From positions 1-35,527 of the forward strand of contig JAAYRL010000038.1 of the NCBI GenBank assembly GCA_012518795.1: a DNA stretch of 35,527 nt. The letters are read 5' to 3'. Shown piece by piece: positions 7,643 to 15,667 of this stretch; the first letter of the stretch is position 1; every line of letters begins with the position of its first letter. This DNA is from Clostridiaceae bacterium. Lineage in GTDB: Bacteria; Bacillota; Clostridia; Saccharofermentanales; DTU023. Made by a program: the position numbers and the translations under genes. Below the pieces are notes generated by a model, which ran no database searches, was not told where the DNA came from, and saw nothing but the letters and a program-made list of their open reading frames with translations.

Positions 7643-8278
7643 TTATTTATGCAAAATCGGACTCAATTTTTTATAAATCAACATTACTATAATCGAAATG
7701 ACCACACCTTTAAAAATATTGAAGGGGACAAAAACAAAAGCAAGCAAACTTTTCATATCGGTAACCAATTTATTCCCCGCACCGTTAGACATCCCAATAA
7801 TTGTATTCAGATCAATTCCCATTGCCGTAGCATAGAAGGGTAAATTGATGTAATAATTGACCAAAACACCCATTATCGTCATTGCTATAGTTCCGGCAAC
7901 CAAACTGATAATTGCAGATTTACGAGTTTTATTTCTTTGGTAAATTAAACCTGCTACAAAGACAAAACTGCTGCAAACCAGAAAATTTGCCAACTCACCA
8001 ATATACGATGTATGGCTAAACGGTAAATGTGAAAGATTTTTGATCAATTCGATAATCACACCGGTCAAAGGTCCCATTGAAAAAGTACCTAGCAAAGCAG
8101 GTATTTCCGCAAAGTCAAATTTCAAAAACACCGGCATAAAAGGTAAATTGAATTCCAAATACATTAGAATAATTGCCGCTGCCGATAATATTCCGGTCTT
8201 GGCTATCCAATGCGTACGACTACTACTGCTCGTTTTATTAGCAGATGCTGATTTCTGTTTCATTTCAAATTCCGACAT
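7643..8278 (-). CDS. ribU: Riboflavin ECF transporter substrate-binding subunit RibU
   Basis: A 211-residue membrane protein with about six hydrophobic helices, the S-component that binds riboflavin and works with an energy-coupling module (EcfA/A'/T) encoded elsewhere. The family signature is clear: FLKFDFAEIPALLGTFSMGP followed by LTGVIIELIKNL. The reading frame is open nine codons further, but the ATG at 8278 has an AGGAGG site (8285-8290) six bases before it and is the start chosen. The N-terminus is Ser/Lys-rich and cytoplasmic. The gene is a single unit controlled by the FMN riboswitch in front of it, which fixes its substrate as riboflavin. Confidence 0.95.
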   Translation of the reverse strand: MSEFEMKQKSASANKTSSSSRTHWIAKTGILSAAAIILMYLEFNLPFMPVFLKFDFAEIPALLGTFSMGPLTGVIIELIKNLSHLPFSHTSYIGELANFLVCSSFVFVAGLIYQRNKTRKSAIISLVAGTIAMTIMGVLVNYYINLPFYATAMGIDLNTIIGMSNGAGNKLVTDMKSLLAFVFVPFNIFKGVVISIIVMLIYKKLSPILHK

Positions 8279-8315
8279 AAAAAACCTCCTTATCAGAAAG
8301 TTCATTTGTCAAAGT

Positions 8316-8340
8316 AAAAAACCCCGACAAATGACGGGGC
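8316..8340 (-). terminator. Riboswitch expression-platform terminator
   Basis: On the minus strand GCCCCGTCATTTGTCGGGG is followed by TTTTTTAC. It sits between the FMN aptamer and the ribU ribosome binding site. Its 5' arm (TGCCCCG) is exactly complementary to CGGGGCA at the 5' side of the aptamer, giving a possible antiterminator when FMN is absent. Confidence 0.9.
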
Positions 8341-8366
8341 ATAACGATCGGTATTACACCGAATAT

Positions 8367-8491
8367 GCTTCCTTCCATCCAGACTTTACTGTCGGCTAAG
8401 GATTTTCACCTTATCAATCTCAAAGAGAGTCGCGGGCTTATGATAAAAAATCAATTACCGCCGGTAGGGAATCTCACCCTGCCCCGGAAAC
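8367..8491 (-). promoter_or_regulatory. FMN riboswitch (RFN element)
   Basis: The minus strand shows the conserved aptamer blocks in order: GGGGCAGGGTGAGATTCCC, ACCGGCGGTAAT, AGCCCGCGA, AAGGTGAAAATCCTTAGCCG, ACAGTAAAGTCTGGATGG. The closing stem is GTTTCC (8486-8491) with GGAAGC (8367-8372), using one G-U pair. It should switch off ribU by termination when FMN is plentiful. Confidence 0.97.
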
Positions 8492-8518
8492 ATTATTATT
8501 AATTAATATTTACTATTT

Positions 8519-8547
8519 ATTATAGACTCAATTACAGATTAAGCCAA
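8519..8547 (-). promoter_or_regulatory. Promoter of the riboswitch-ribU unit
   Basis: On the minus strand TTGGCT (8542-8547) and TATAAT (8519-8524) are 17 bp apart, just upstream of the aptamer. The -35 is part of a repeated 13-bp motif. Confidence 0.6.
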
Positions 8548-8622
8548 ATGAATGCGTATTTCAGTCTAAACCAAATCTAGATGGATTAAACCAAATTATA
8601 CGGATCACAGATTAAGCCAAAT
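8537..8622 (-). repeat. Four copies of a 13-bp motif between rpsT and ribU
   Basis: On the minus strand ATTTGGYTTAATC or a close variant occurs at 8610-8622, 8584-8596, 8564-8576 (two differences) and 8537-8549. The first copy is the end of rpsT itself, covering its last codons and stop; the last copy supplies the -35 of the ribU promoter. This looks like partial repeated duplication of the rpsT tail. No function is evident. Confidence 0.6.
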
Positions 8623-8872
8623 TGTTGAGTTTTTTTGCTATTTGTGCTTTTTTACGTGAAGCTTTATTTTTGTGAATCAAACCTGATGTAACAGCTTTAT
8701 CAATTTTCTTCTGAGCATAAATTGCTTTTTCCGCTGCATCGGCTGCAGAAGAATCTAATGCTTCATGAGTCTTTTTCAAAACTGTTTTCAATTCGCTTTT
8801 TTTACGTTTATTGATTTCAGTTTTACGAGCAGCTATTCTTACACGTTTTTTCGCTGATTTGATATTGGGCAT
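8612..8872 (-). CDS. rpsT: Ribosomal protein S20
   Basis: An 86-residue, very basic protein of normal length that binds 16S rRNA in the small subunit. It begins MPNIKSAKKRVR and has the family block NKASRKKAQIAKKLN near the end. The start has a strong GGAGGTGAAAGG leader immediately before the ATG. It is a single gene with its own promoter; no terminator was found before the ribU promoter. Confidence 0.97.
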   Translation of the reverse strand: MPNIKSAKKRVRIAARKTEINKRKKSELKTVLKKTHEALDSSAADAAEKAIYAQKKIDKAVTSGLIHKNKASRKKAQIAKKLNNLA

Positions 8873-8956
8873 CCTTTCACCTCCTGCGACTTAATTCTGT
8901 ACGATCGGAACTTTAAACATTCTAATATAATGGATAGGCTCCAAATACAGATAAGT

Positions 8957-8985
8957 ATTCTATCACTAACAAAAAATGCTTGCAA
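8957..8985 (-). promoter_or_regulatory. Promoter of rpsT
   Basis: On the minus strand TTGCAA (8980-8985) and TAGAAT (8957-8962) are 17 bp apart, leaving a leader of about 75 bases before the rpsT ATG. The remaining gap to the mcrC stop (8986-9110) shows only a short TTGAC/GTCAA palindrome and no clear terminator. Confidence 0.6.
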
Positions 8986-9110
8986 GTACAAAATCCAAGA
9001 CGCTAGTGTTTAATAGTTATCACTTAAATTAGAAGTTGAATCTTTTTGCCAAATTTATATTTGACAAGTCAAGACATTGTAATCTTAAATAATCGATGAC
9101 CAATTCATTC

Positions 9111-10163
9111 CTATAAGAAAATTTCCTTTATTATTCCATTCAGTTGAACCTGTATTTCAGAAAACTCACAATTGAGATCAAGGGTTTTTGCAGCTATCTC
9201 ATTTCCACTCATTTTGTAAAAATGATTCAGCACATAATCATCTTGGGTTTTGGCATACAATAGTAAACCCATGACATCACCCTTGGATTCAATATCATAG
9301 TTTTTAACGTATGTAAAAATCTGATATAAATTATGTGAATGAAGTGTTTTAGCATCGTAGTATTCCTGTGTTGATTTTTTGTAGTATTTAGCATCAATAA
9401 TTAATGTTTTCTCCCCATTAGATAACACAATATCGCTTTTCATAGTAGGTAAGAGTTCTTGGAAATCATCATCAAGGTTCCAGCGGATATACGGAGCAGA
9501 AACTCTCAGATTAGGAAATTCTTTTTTATAATATTCAAAGATAAATCTTTCGTACAGAGAGCTCATTCTCTGCTCATCAATGAAATCTCGCACTTTTAAA
9601 TTCCCGATTTGTTGCTTAATTAGCATACCTTTGATAATCAGGTAACAAATATTCATCAACATTTGGTATGTCTGATTATTACGGTCATATCTAAAATTCC
9701 AACAAATTTTATTAGGCTCAAGAAAATCAACATTTTGAAAATACATCAATAACTTGTATAATTCTTTTTTTCTTTTTCTCTCGATGTCTTGAGAAGCCAG
9801 AATATTCATTGTTGTTTTAAGAATTTGATTCATTTTAATGTTTGTAGAAAAATCATCATAAGTGCATATTGTTTGCTTGTTATTCAGCGTTCGATATTTC
9901 ACAGATTTAGTAACATCAAGCTTCCCTCTAACACTACTAGACGTTTTTGTAATATCAATATAATCTCTACGCAGCCCTTGTTTAATTTGACTGGAAACTC
10001 CTTTTATTATGATCGCTGCCATTAAATCAGAAATATTCGAAAAGCTTTCTTGAGAAAGATTTCGATAGCCCTGCGATTTAAGTATCTTAAAGGCATAAGC
10101 CAGCATGTGAAATATGTTTTGTATAGGAATCACTGAATTGCCTCTTTTAATCTGTTTTTCCAT
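9111..10163 (-). CDS. mcrC: McrC-family nuclease subunit of a McrBC restriction system
   Basis: A 350-residue protein that supplies the DNA-cutting activity for the adjacent McrB motor. The N-terminal IPIQNIFHMLAYAF (12-25) is typical of the McrC family. The PD-(D/E)XK core is seen near residue 244 (MKSD, Asp244) and IIDAKYY (Asp257, Lys259), with an upstream acidic residue (LYERF, Glu205) in a suitable place. The start lies 34 bp inside the end of mcrB in another frame, so translation is probably coupled; no separate ribosome binding site stands out. Last gene of the pair; no terminator recognised after it. Confidence 0.9.
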   Translation of the reverse strand: MEKQIKRGNSVIPIQNIFHMLAYAFKILKSQGYRNLSQESFSNISDLMAAIIIKGVSSQIKQGLRRDYIDITKTSSSVRGKLDVTKSVKYRTLNNKQTICTYDDFSTNIKMNQILKTTMNILASQDIERKRKKELYKLLMYFQNVDFLEPNKICWNFRYDRNNQTYQMLMNICYLIIKGMLIKQQIGNLKVRDFIDEQRMSSLYERFIFEYYKKEFPNLRVSAPYIRWNLDDDFQELLPTMKSDIVLSNGEKTLIIDAKYYKKSTQEYYDAKTLHSHNLYQIFTYVKNYDIESKGDVMGLLLYAKTQDDYVLNHFYKMSGNEIAAKTLDLNCEFSEIQVQLNGIIKEIFL

Positions 10164-12286
10164 TCTGCAACTTTATCAGGTTCATCAAACCAATATTCGC
10201 TTATTAAAGGCACAATTTCATAATCAACGACTGAAAGCAGCCATGAATCAGTAATTTCTTTTTCCGTGCAAAAATAACTATGTCCGATTCTAAAGCCAGA
10301 ACCTAAGGTTTCATCCTCTGCAATTTCATTATTAAGTAGTTTAACAACGTCGATCAATTGATTAAATTTCGAGTTGTTTTTAGCTTTTTTATAATTATTA
10401 AAACCAATTGAATTGAAAGCCGGCTCGAATTCATAAAAGGCAAATCTACGTCTTAACGCATAATCCAGCATTGCCAAACTTCGATCTGCTGTATTCATCA
10501 ATCCAATCAAGTACACATTATCCGGAATTGAGAATTGCTCATCAGAATATAATAACTTAAGAGATGAGCCACGCTTATCATTTTCTATCAGCATAAAAAG
10601 TTCGCCAAAAATCTTACTAAGATTACCTCTATTAATTTCATCAATGATAAAATAATAATTATTTTCAAGATCCAATTCTGCTTTTTTACAAAAGCTATAG
10701 AAAGGTCCTTCTTTTAATTCAAAACCATCTTTCGTCGGTCTGTATCCCATAATGAAATCTTCGTATGAATAACTCTGATGAAATTGAATCATCATGACAC
10801 GCGAACTATCTTTTATACCCATAATTGAATAAGCAAGTCTTTTAGCAGCAAATGTTTTTCCCGTTCCCGGAGCACCTTGCAAAATAATATTCTGCTTATG
10901 ATTTAAAAGATTCACAAGTAAATCATATTGTTCTTCCGAAAGATAAACTTCATCAAGGAATGCTGTTTTATCATATTCAGGATAAACTATTTCCGGAACA
11001 ATTGCGTCATCATCTAGTTTTTCAATAAACAGGTTATTTAGCTCATTAACATATTTTGTATAATCGGTAATGTCAGTCAAGGTTTTTGCAGCAAATTTTT
11101 CTGAGAAAGTCCACTCACCTTTATGAGTCCAGTCTACTTGCCGAATATTTGCCCTTCCAAACTCTGAAGCATCATCAAATTCATATTCGCTAGTCACAAT
11201 TCCACGCCCTAAAACTGTTGAATCACCTTTTTTAGCAAAAATTACATCTCCAATTTTTATTTCATTTACGAACTGATAGATTACTAAAGCTATATTGCTG
11301 TAGGATGACTGCTCCCCATACAATTGCTTTAATTTATCTTGTATTGCTTTTTTGTTTTTATACAAAGAAAAATCTCCGAGTTCATCCCAATTTAAAGCCA
11401 TTATTCCTTTTTCATAATATTCATTCCAAGTCTCTATATTAGTTCCGGGAGAATAACTCCAAAAATGTATCGGGCGAACATCTTTGTCAGGCATAGCATC
11501 ACCATCAAATTTTCGGCCTAATTTATCTTGGTTTTCACTTTTAACTCGTTCTGACTCTTCCCAAGCAAAAAATGATAATTCCGGAAAAGATTTATACTTT
11601 TTATCTGTTATTAACTCCAAAGCTCCCAATTCGCAAATCTTTAAATACTCTTCACCATTTGGGATATCTTTTAAATCCTTGATTTTGTTTGCAAATTCTG
11701 CACTAATATCCTGAACAGTTTCTTTAAGATTACCAAGATACTTTCTGTTCTTTGAATCCAAATTTATATAATCATACGGTCTCATCCAGTAAAGACCCAT
11801 GGTAATATTCCAACGAACACCTTTTTGTTTAATACATTTGTCAAAATACTCGATAAACTCTTCTCTGTTTTTCGGACTTTTGTATTTTGCATATTTTAAA
11901 GCTGCATTACTTAATTTCCATAAATTATCTATATCATTTTCGCCTCGTTCACCTGAAAATTGATAAAAACTAGCAGTCATATTATTTAGAACAGGTATTC
12001 CTATAAAATTATCTGGAATTTTTGCTTCAACCTTAAATTCTGATGCCATACCACGGATAATTTTTATTCTATTCTTTTCTGTGATCCCCTTATTGAACAA
12101 TCCGTAAATCGTAAACGGGTCAATATCCACAATATTATTATCCGTTTCCAGAGTCGGAAGTTTCATATTTAAAGAATTATATACATTTTTAATCTTATTA
12201 ATTAATGCAGCTCGATCATCAATGTATCCGATCAGCACATCAATAAATTTCGTATAAAAATCAATCCATGCATATTCTTTGTTCAT
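10130..12286 (-). CDS. mcrB: McrB-family AAA+ GTPase of a McrBC restriction system
   Basis: A 718-residue motor and DNA-recognition subunit. The AAA+ domain has Walker A GAPGTGKT (471-478), Walker B YYFIIDEINRG (Asp549, Glu550), the McrB signature LMNTADRS (596-603) and an arginine-finger-like LRRRF (611-615). The region before it is a likely recognition part: residues 1-240 have no motif that I can name, and 273-397 (HFWSYSPG, WDELGDFS, GDVIFAKKGDS, GRGIV) look like a PUA/EVE-type fold that could read a modified base. McrBC systems restrict DNA carrying modified cytosine, mainly phage or foreign DNA, and need no partner methyltransferase; none is seen here. The ATG is preceded by GGAG at eight bases. 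Confidence 0.92.
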   Translation of the reverse strand: MNKEYAWIDFYTKFIDVLIGYIDDRAALINKIKNVYNSLNMKLPTLETDNNIVDIDPFTIYGLFNKGITEKNRIKIIRGMASEFKVEAKIPDNFIGIPVLNNMTASFYQFSGERGENDIDNLWKLSNAALKYAKYKSPKNREEFIEYFDKCIKQKGVRWNITMGLYWMRPYDYINLDSKNRKYLGNLKETVQDISAEFANKIKDLKDIPNGEEYLKICELGALELITDKKYKSFPELSFFAWEESERVKSENQDKLGRKFDGDAMPDKDVRPIHFWSYSPGTNIETWNEYYEKGIMALNWDELGDFSLYKNKKAIQDKLKQLYGEQSSYSNIALVIYQFVNEIKIGDVIFAKKGDSTVLGRGIVTSEYEFDDASEFGRANIRQVDWTHKGEWTFSEKFAAKTLTDITDYTKYVNELNNLFIEKLDDDAIVPEIVYPEYDKTAFLDEVYLSEEQYDLLVNLLNHKQNIILQGAPGTGKTFAAKRLAYSIMGIKDSSRVMMIQFHQSYSYEDFIMGYRPTKDGFELKEGPFYSFCKKAELDLENNYYFIIDEINRGNLSKIFGELFMLIENDKRGSSLKLLYSDEQFSIPDNVYLIGLMNTADRSLAMLDYALRRRFAFYEFEPAFNSIGFNNYKKAKNNSKFNQLIDVVKLLNNEIAEDETLGSGFRIGHSYFCTEKEITDSWLLSVVDYEIVPLISEYWFDEPDKVAEWKNRLKEAIQ

Positions 12287-12647
12287 TTTAATAGCTCCAT
12301 CATCTCTCTAATTAGCTGGATAATTCAATTAGGTTTAATCTGCTTAGTCGATGTTATTCACTAAACGGTACTGTGTTTCCTGAGACAATTATATCGTATT
12401 ATTCTTTCTTTAAATTGTATTATATATTTATCATCTATGTATTTATAATATTTAACAATATTTCAATACTTACTATATTAATAAATACAGGATTAATTAT
12501 CACAAACAATTATTATTGATCTATATCTGCAAGAAATAATCTGCATCCTGAATAAAATAGTGGTAGACTCAATTAAGATTGATTAAAAAGCTTCTTTTTC
12601 TCAAACACAAAGTTATACGTATAGATAAGAGATAGAAAGGGTATTTT
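12287..12647. other. AT-rich intergenic gap between mcrB and the nitroreductase gene
   Basis: This 361-bp gap separates two divergent genes. A -10-like TATAAT on the minus strand (12388-12393) could serve mcrB, but no convincing -35 stands 16-18 bp from it. The middle (12400-12530) is extremely AT-rich. No clear promoter for the plus-strand gene, no RNA gene and no repeat was seen. The strong AT bias fits a defence gene insertion, but insertion ends are not visible. Confidence 0.5.
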
Positions 12648-13406
12648 ATGGTTAAAGACAAGCTTGTAGAAATGCGTGAGTATTTGACTGCGAATACGTG
12701 GGTTAATATTGATTTTAAACAGAGTGATCAGGGTAAAAAAATTGAAATGCCTCCGGTGCAAAAAGCAATTCGAACAGATCAAGAGTTGATCGCTTTGCCT
12801 GACGTTAATCCGGAAGTTATTCAAACATCGAATTATTATGATCTGGTAGCAAACAGAGAAAGTCGCCGCCAATTTACTGATCAAGAATTGAGCATGACAG
12901 AGCTTTCATTTTTATTATGGGCTACCCAAGGTGTACGAAAACAAACAGGAAAACATGTTTTTCGTAATGTACCGTCAGCAGGTAACAGGCATACTTTTGA
13001 AACTTATTTAGCAATTAATCGAGTTGAGAGTCTGGCCAAAGGTATCTATCGTTATTTACCACTGGAACATGCTTTAGTCTTAGAAACCGAATTTTCCGAT
13101 GGGGCAGAATTGGAAGAAGAAATGAAACAAGCTGCCAATATGCAGTCTTTTTTCGCTAGCGCTGCAGTCGGTTTTATTTGGACAACTATCCCTTATCGTA
13201 TGGAATGGCGTTATTTGGATTGTACCGCGAAAATGATTGCTATTGATGCAGGCCATGTTTGTCAGAATTTATATTTAGCTGCCGGAGCAATTGGTTGTGG
13301 CACTTGTGCTATGGCTGCTTACAATCAGGCAAAAGCCGATGCTTTACTTAAAGTGGACGGTAAAGATGAATTTGTTGTGTATATGGCTCCGGTAGGAAAA
13401 GTATAA
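12648..13406 (+). CDS. SagB/ThcOx-type nitroreductase-family oxidoreductase
   Basis: A 252-residue probable FMN enzyme of the nitroreductase superfamily. The RESRRQFTDQELSMTELSFL block (70-89) carries the arginines that bind FMN phosphate; FRNVPSAGNRHTFETYL (105-121) is typical of the SagB/ThcOx branch, and GHVCQNLYLAAGAIGCGTC (202-220) lies in the conserved helix near the flavin. No azoline-peptide precursor or cyclodehydratase gene is nearby, so it is probably a stand-alone oxidoreductase rather than part of a peptide-modifying system. AAAGGG stands about eight bases before the ATG. The next gene starts directly after its stop codon, so the two form an operon. Confidence 0.85.
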   Translation: MVKDKLVEMREYLTANTWVNIDFKQSDQGKKIEMPPVQKAIRTDQELIALPDVNPEVIQTSNYYDLVANRESRRQFTDQELSMTELSFLLWATQGVRKQTGKHVFRNVPSAGNRHTFETYLAINRVESLAKGIYRYLPLEHALVLETEFSDGAELEEEMKQAANMQSFFASAAVGFIWTTIPYRMEWRYLDCTAKMIAIDAGHVCQNLYLAAGAIGCGTCAMAAYNQAKADALLKVDGKDEFVVYMAPVGKV

Positions 13407-13904
13407 GTGAATAGTCGTTATCAAACAATCGTGCATCCGTTGCCGCCTTTTTATAGATCCGATTCTCGAGTTTTAATTTTAGGAAGTTTTCCTTCGATCA
13501 AGACTCGTGAAATGGGGTTCTTTTATGGTCATCCGCAAAATCGTTTTTGGCCTATTCTGGCAAATCTATTTGAGGATGAAATACCCCTAACGATAGAGCA
13601 ACGCAAAGATTTTTTACAGCGCCATCAGATTGCGGCATGGGATACAATTTATCAATGTGACATTATCGGCTCCAGTGACAGCAGTATCAGAAATGTTATA
13701 CCGACTGATCTCAAGCCGATGATCGAGCAAAGTTCGATAACCAGGATTTTCACCAATGGAGGTACTTCGGATAAATACTTCAAACAATATCATGAAAGGC
13801 TGCTTGGAATCAAAGCTATTAAACTACCAAGCAGCAGTCCTGCCAATGCTAAATTTTCTCTGGAAAAATTAATCGAAGAATGGAAGATTATTCTCGATTT
13901 TTAA
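13407..13904 (+). CDS. DNA-deoxyinosine glycosylase (uracil-DNA glycosylase superfamily)
   Basis: A 165-residue repair enzyme that should remove hypoxanthine, the product of adenine deamination, from DNA. Family blocks are clear and in order: ILGSFPS (24-30), GHPQNRFW (41-48), AAWDTIYQCDIIGSSDSSIRNV, FTNGG (115-119) and LPSSSPANA (140-148). Start is GTG, directly adjoining the stop of the nitroreductase gene, with AGGA nine to ten bases upstream inside that gene. Such coupling suggests co-expression, though no common pathway is obvious. A weak AACATTT/AAATGTT stem (13906-13946) follows in the convergent gap. Confidence 0.88.
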   Translation: MNSRYQTIVHPLPPFYRSDSRVLILGSFPSIKTREMGFFYGHPQNRFWPILANLFEDEIPLTIEQRKDFLQRHQIAAWDTIYQCDIIGSSDSSIRNVIPTDLKPMIEQSSITRIFTNGGTSDKYFKQYHERLLGIKAIKLPSSSPANAKFSLEKLIEEWKIILDF

Positions 13905-13978
13905 CAACATTTGAACATGAGGAGTATTATCTTCCAAATAAATGTTTAATCATTATTTTCATCTGAAACCCCAAGTTC

Positions 13979-14401
13979 TCATTCTTCCGTTAATTCCGAC
14001 ATTAATTTATCGAGGATTTCTTTGTCAGCAGGGGTAAATTCAAAATTCGGAATGTCTTCTCTTTTTATCCAGCGCATATCTATATGTTCAAGCATCCGGG
14101 GTGGACCGCTATCTTTTGTTAGGGACACATTGAATAAAATCAATCTGACTAATATTTCCGGATATTGATGAATTACTTCCATGTAAATATCGCCAACCTC
14201 GATATCAATCGCTAATTCTTCCCGGCATTCTCTGATCAGAGCTTGTTCTCTGGTTTCTCCGGGATCAACTTTCCCGCCAACGAATTCATAGAGCAAAGGT
14301 CTGGTTTTGTCAGGCGGTCTTTGACAAATTAAAAACCGATCGTCACACCAAATCAAAGCAGCTACTACTTCAGAAATTTCTTTGTTTCTCATATCTTTCA
14401 T
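13979..14401 (-). CDS. MutT-like Nudix hydrolase
   Basis: A 140-residue Nudix protein. The Nudix box spans about 43-65: GKVDPGE, then RECREELAI, with Ala where the usual box has Gly near its end. The block before it (LLYEFVGGK) resembles the EFPGGK of MutT, and the region LICQRPPDKTRP fits nucleotide sanitising enzymes that hydrolyse 8-oxo-dGTP. Substrate is inferred from resemblance only. Two ATGs (14401 and 14392) are possible starts and neither has a strong ribosome binding site. The gene is convergent with the deoxyinosine glycosylase gene, a neighbour that also acts on damaged bases. Confidence 0.85.
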   Translation of the reverse strand: MKDMRNKEISEVVAALIWCDDRFLICQRPPDKTRPLLYEFVGGKVDPGETREQALIRECREELAIDIEVGDIYMEVIHQYPEILVRLILFNVSLTKDSGPPRMLEHIDMRWIKREDIPNFEFTPADKEILDKLMSELTEE

Positions 14402-14496
14402 TTTCTATATATGCATTAATAAACAATAAATATATAATTGAATTAATATTTTAGATTATTTCAGCAAAAACTCAATAATATGAGAGTTCAACAGAG

Positions 14497-14553
14497 TGAC
14501 AACGTAGCAACTTATACCAAAAAATCGTGACAAAAGCTGTTATGTTGTCTCCT
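14497..14553. repeat. 57-bp palindromic dispersed repeat, copy A
   Basis: The element begins TGACAAC and ends GTTGTCTCCT. GACAAC (14498-14503) and GTTGTC (14544-14549) pair, and an inner CAACTT/AAGCTG pair lies inside. It aligns without gaps to 26050-26106 (44 of 57 identical, by eye). It lies in the gap between the Nudix gene and the serine hydrolase gene. Confidence 0.75.
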
Positions 14554-14580
14554 GGCAAGAATTCAAAACAGATACCGGGT

Positions 14581-14616
14581 TAAAGATCTATAATTTAGGT
14601 AAAGATCTTTAATTTA
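14581..14616 (+). repeat. 17-bp direct repeat upstream of the serine hydrolase gene
   Basis: TAAAGATCTWTAATTTA occurs at 14581-14597 and 14600-14616, 19 bp apart and differing at one base. The second copy holds the perfect palindrome AAAGATCTTT; the first holds TATAAT (14589-14594), a possible -10 without a good -35. AAGAATCTT then occurs twice (14616-14624 and 14638-14646). A pair of operator sites is possible. Confidence 0.6.
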
Positions 14617-14657
14617 AGAATCTTATAGTCAATATTAAAGAATCTTCGGAGGATACA

Positions 14658-15620
14658 ATGGATAAACAAAAATTTGATCAATTGGTTGATAGTTTTGCAT
14701 CAAGTATCGATAAAAACGGCAATAATCTTCAGATGCATTCGTTTGCGATCAAGCAAAACAGCACTTGTTTCCTATATAGATTCAATCAACGTACTGAACC
14801 TTCAGATGTCAGAAGTCTCAGCAAAACTGTACTGGCACTTGCCGCCGGTAAAGTCATTGATCTTGCTCAACAAGGAGTTTATCCGGAATTCAATGAAGAC
14901 ACCCTGATTTTTCCCATAATTGAAAATGCAGTTAATCTAACTAATCAAGCTAATCGGGAATATCTGGAGAAAATTAAAATCAAGCACCTCCTGACCCACA
15001 CTGTCGGTTACGACAAAATACTTCTGATGCGAGGCGATATTAAAGATATGGATCCTTTTACCTATCTCGATTATCTGGTAAATTATCCGATCAAATATGA
15101 ACCGGGCAAAATTCATCTTTATTCTAATGCAGGTTTTTATCTGTTGTCTGTTGTCTTGCAAGAATTTATCAGAGAAGATTTGTTCACCTTTATCGAGCGA
15201 GAATTATTCGAACCTTTAGCTATAAAAGATGCAACATGGGTAAAATACGGAAATTATCTGGCAGGTGCAACCAGACTTTGGCTGCAACCCGAGGATTTAA
15301 TAAAAATCGGAGAATTATTGTTGAATAACGGCACCTGGCAGGAAAAACATATTTTGCCTAAATCCTGGATCGATAATATGACTACAATCAAAGAATATTC
15401 TTCAAACTTTGATCCGACCGTGCGAAAATATTTATACTACTACGCTTACGGCTACGGCATTTGGATCGCCAAAGAAAACCTGTTTTTCGCTTCCGGTACA
15501 GACGGTCAATACATAGTTGTCATCCCTGAGAAAAATGCAATTATTGTAACTCAGGCTGAGCAAAAAGATACCATGCCGATTAAACAAATCATCGATCAAA
15601 TTATTGCTTATGATTTATAA
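14658..15620 (+). CDS. Cytoplasmic serine hydrolase of the beta-lactamase/PBP fold
   Basis: A 320-residue protein of the class C beta-lactamase-like family (Pfam Beta-lactamase type). The SxxK motif is SLSK (Ser53, Lys56), the Tyr motif is YSN (155-157), and the third motif is probably SGTDGQ (279-284). HLLTHTVGYD (110-119) is the usual family block. No signal peptide or membrane segment is seen, so it is unlikely to act on the cell wall directly; esterase or amidase activity on a small substrate is more probable. The ATG has a good GGAGG site. Its stop faces that of the methionine gene block, with no clear terminator in the 47-bp gap. Confidence 0.85.
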   Translation: MDKQKFDQLVDSFASSIDKNGNNLQMHSFAIKQNSTCFLYRFNQRTEPSDVRSLSKTVLALAAGKVIDLAQQGVYPEFNEDTLIFPIIENAVNLTNQANREYLEKIKIKHLLTHTVGYDKILLMRGDIKDMDPFTYLDYLVNYPIKYEPGKIHLYSNAGFYLLSVVLQEFIREDLFTFIERELFEPLAIKDATWVKYGNYLAGATRLWLQPEDLIKIGELLLNNGTWQEKHILPKSWIDNMTTIKEYSSNFDPTVRKYLYYYAYGYGIWIAKENLFFASGTDGQYIVVIPEKNAIIVTQAEQKDTMPIKQIIDQIIAYDL

Positions 15621-15667
15621 AAATCGTTATATGTAAATTCTTATATAAAAAATTTTCTCATTAATGA

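Noticed and set aside
9050-9075. TTGAC/GTCAA palindrome after mcrC as a terminator
   Set aside because: The loop would be only two bases and there is no T-run; five base pairs can occur by chance.
12648-13904. Azoline-peptide (SagB-type) biosynthetic cluster
   Set aside because: The nitroreductase resembles SagB, but there is no precursor peptide, cyclodehydratase or transporter gene beside it.
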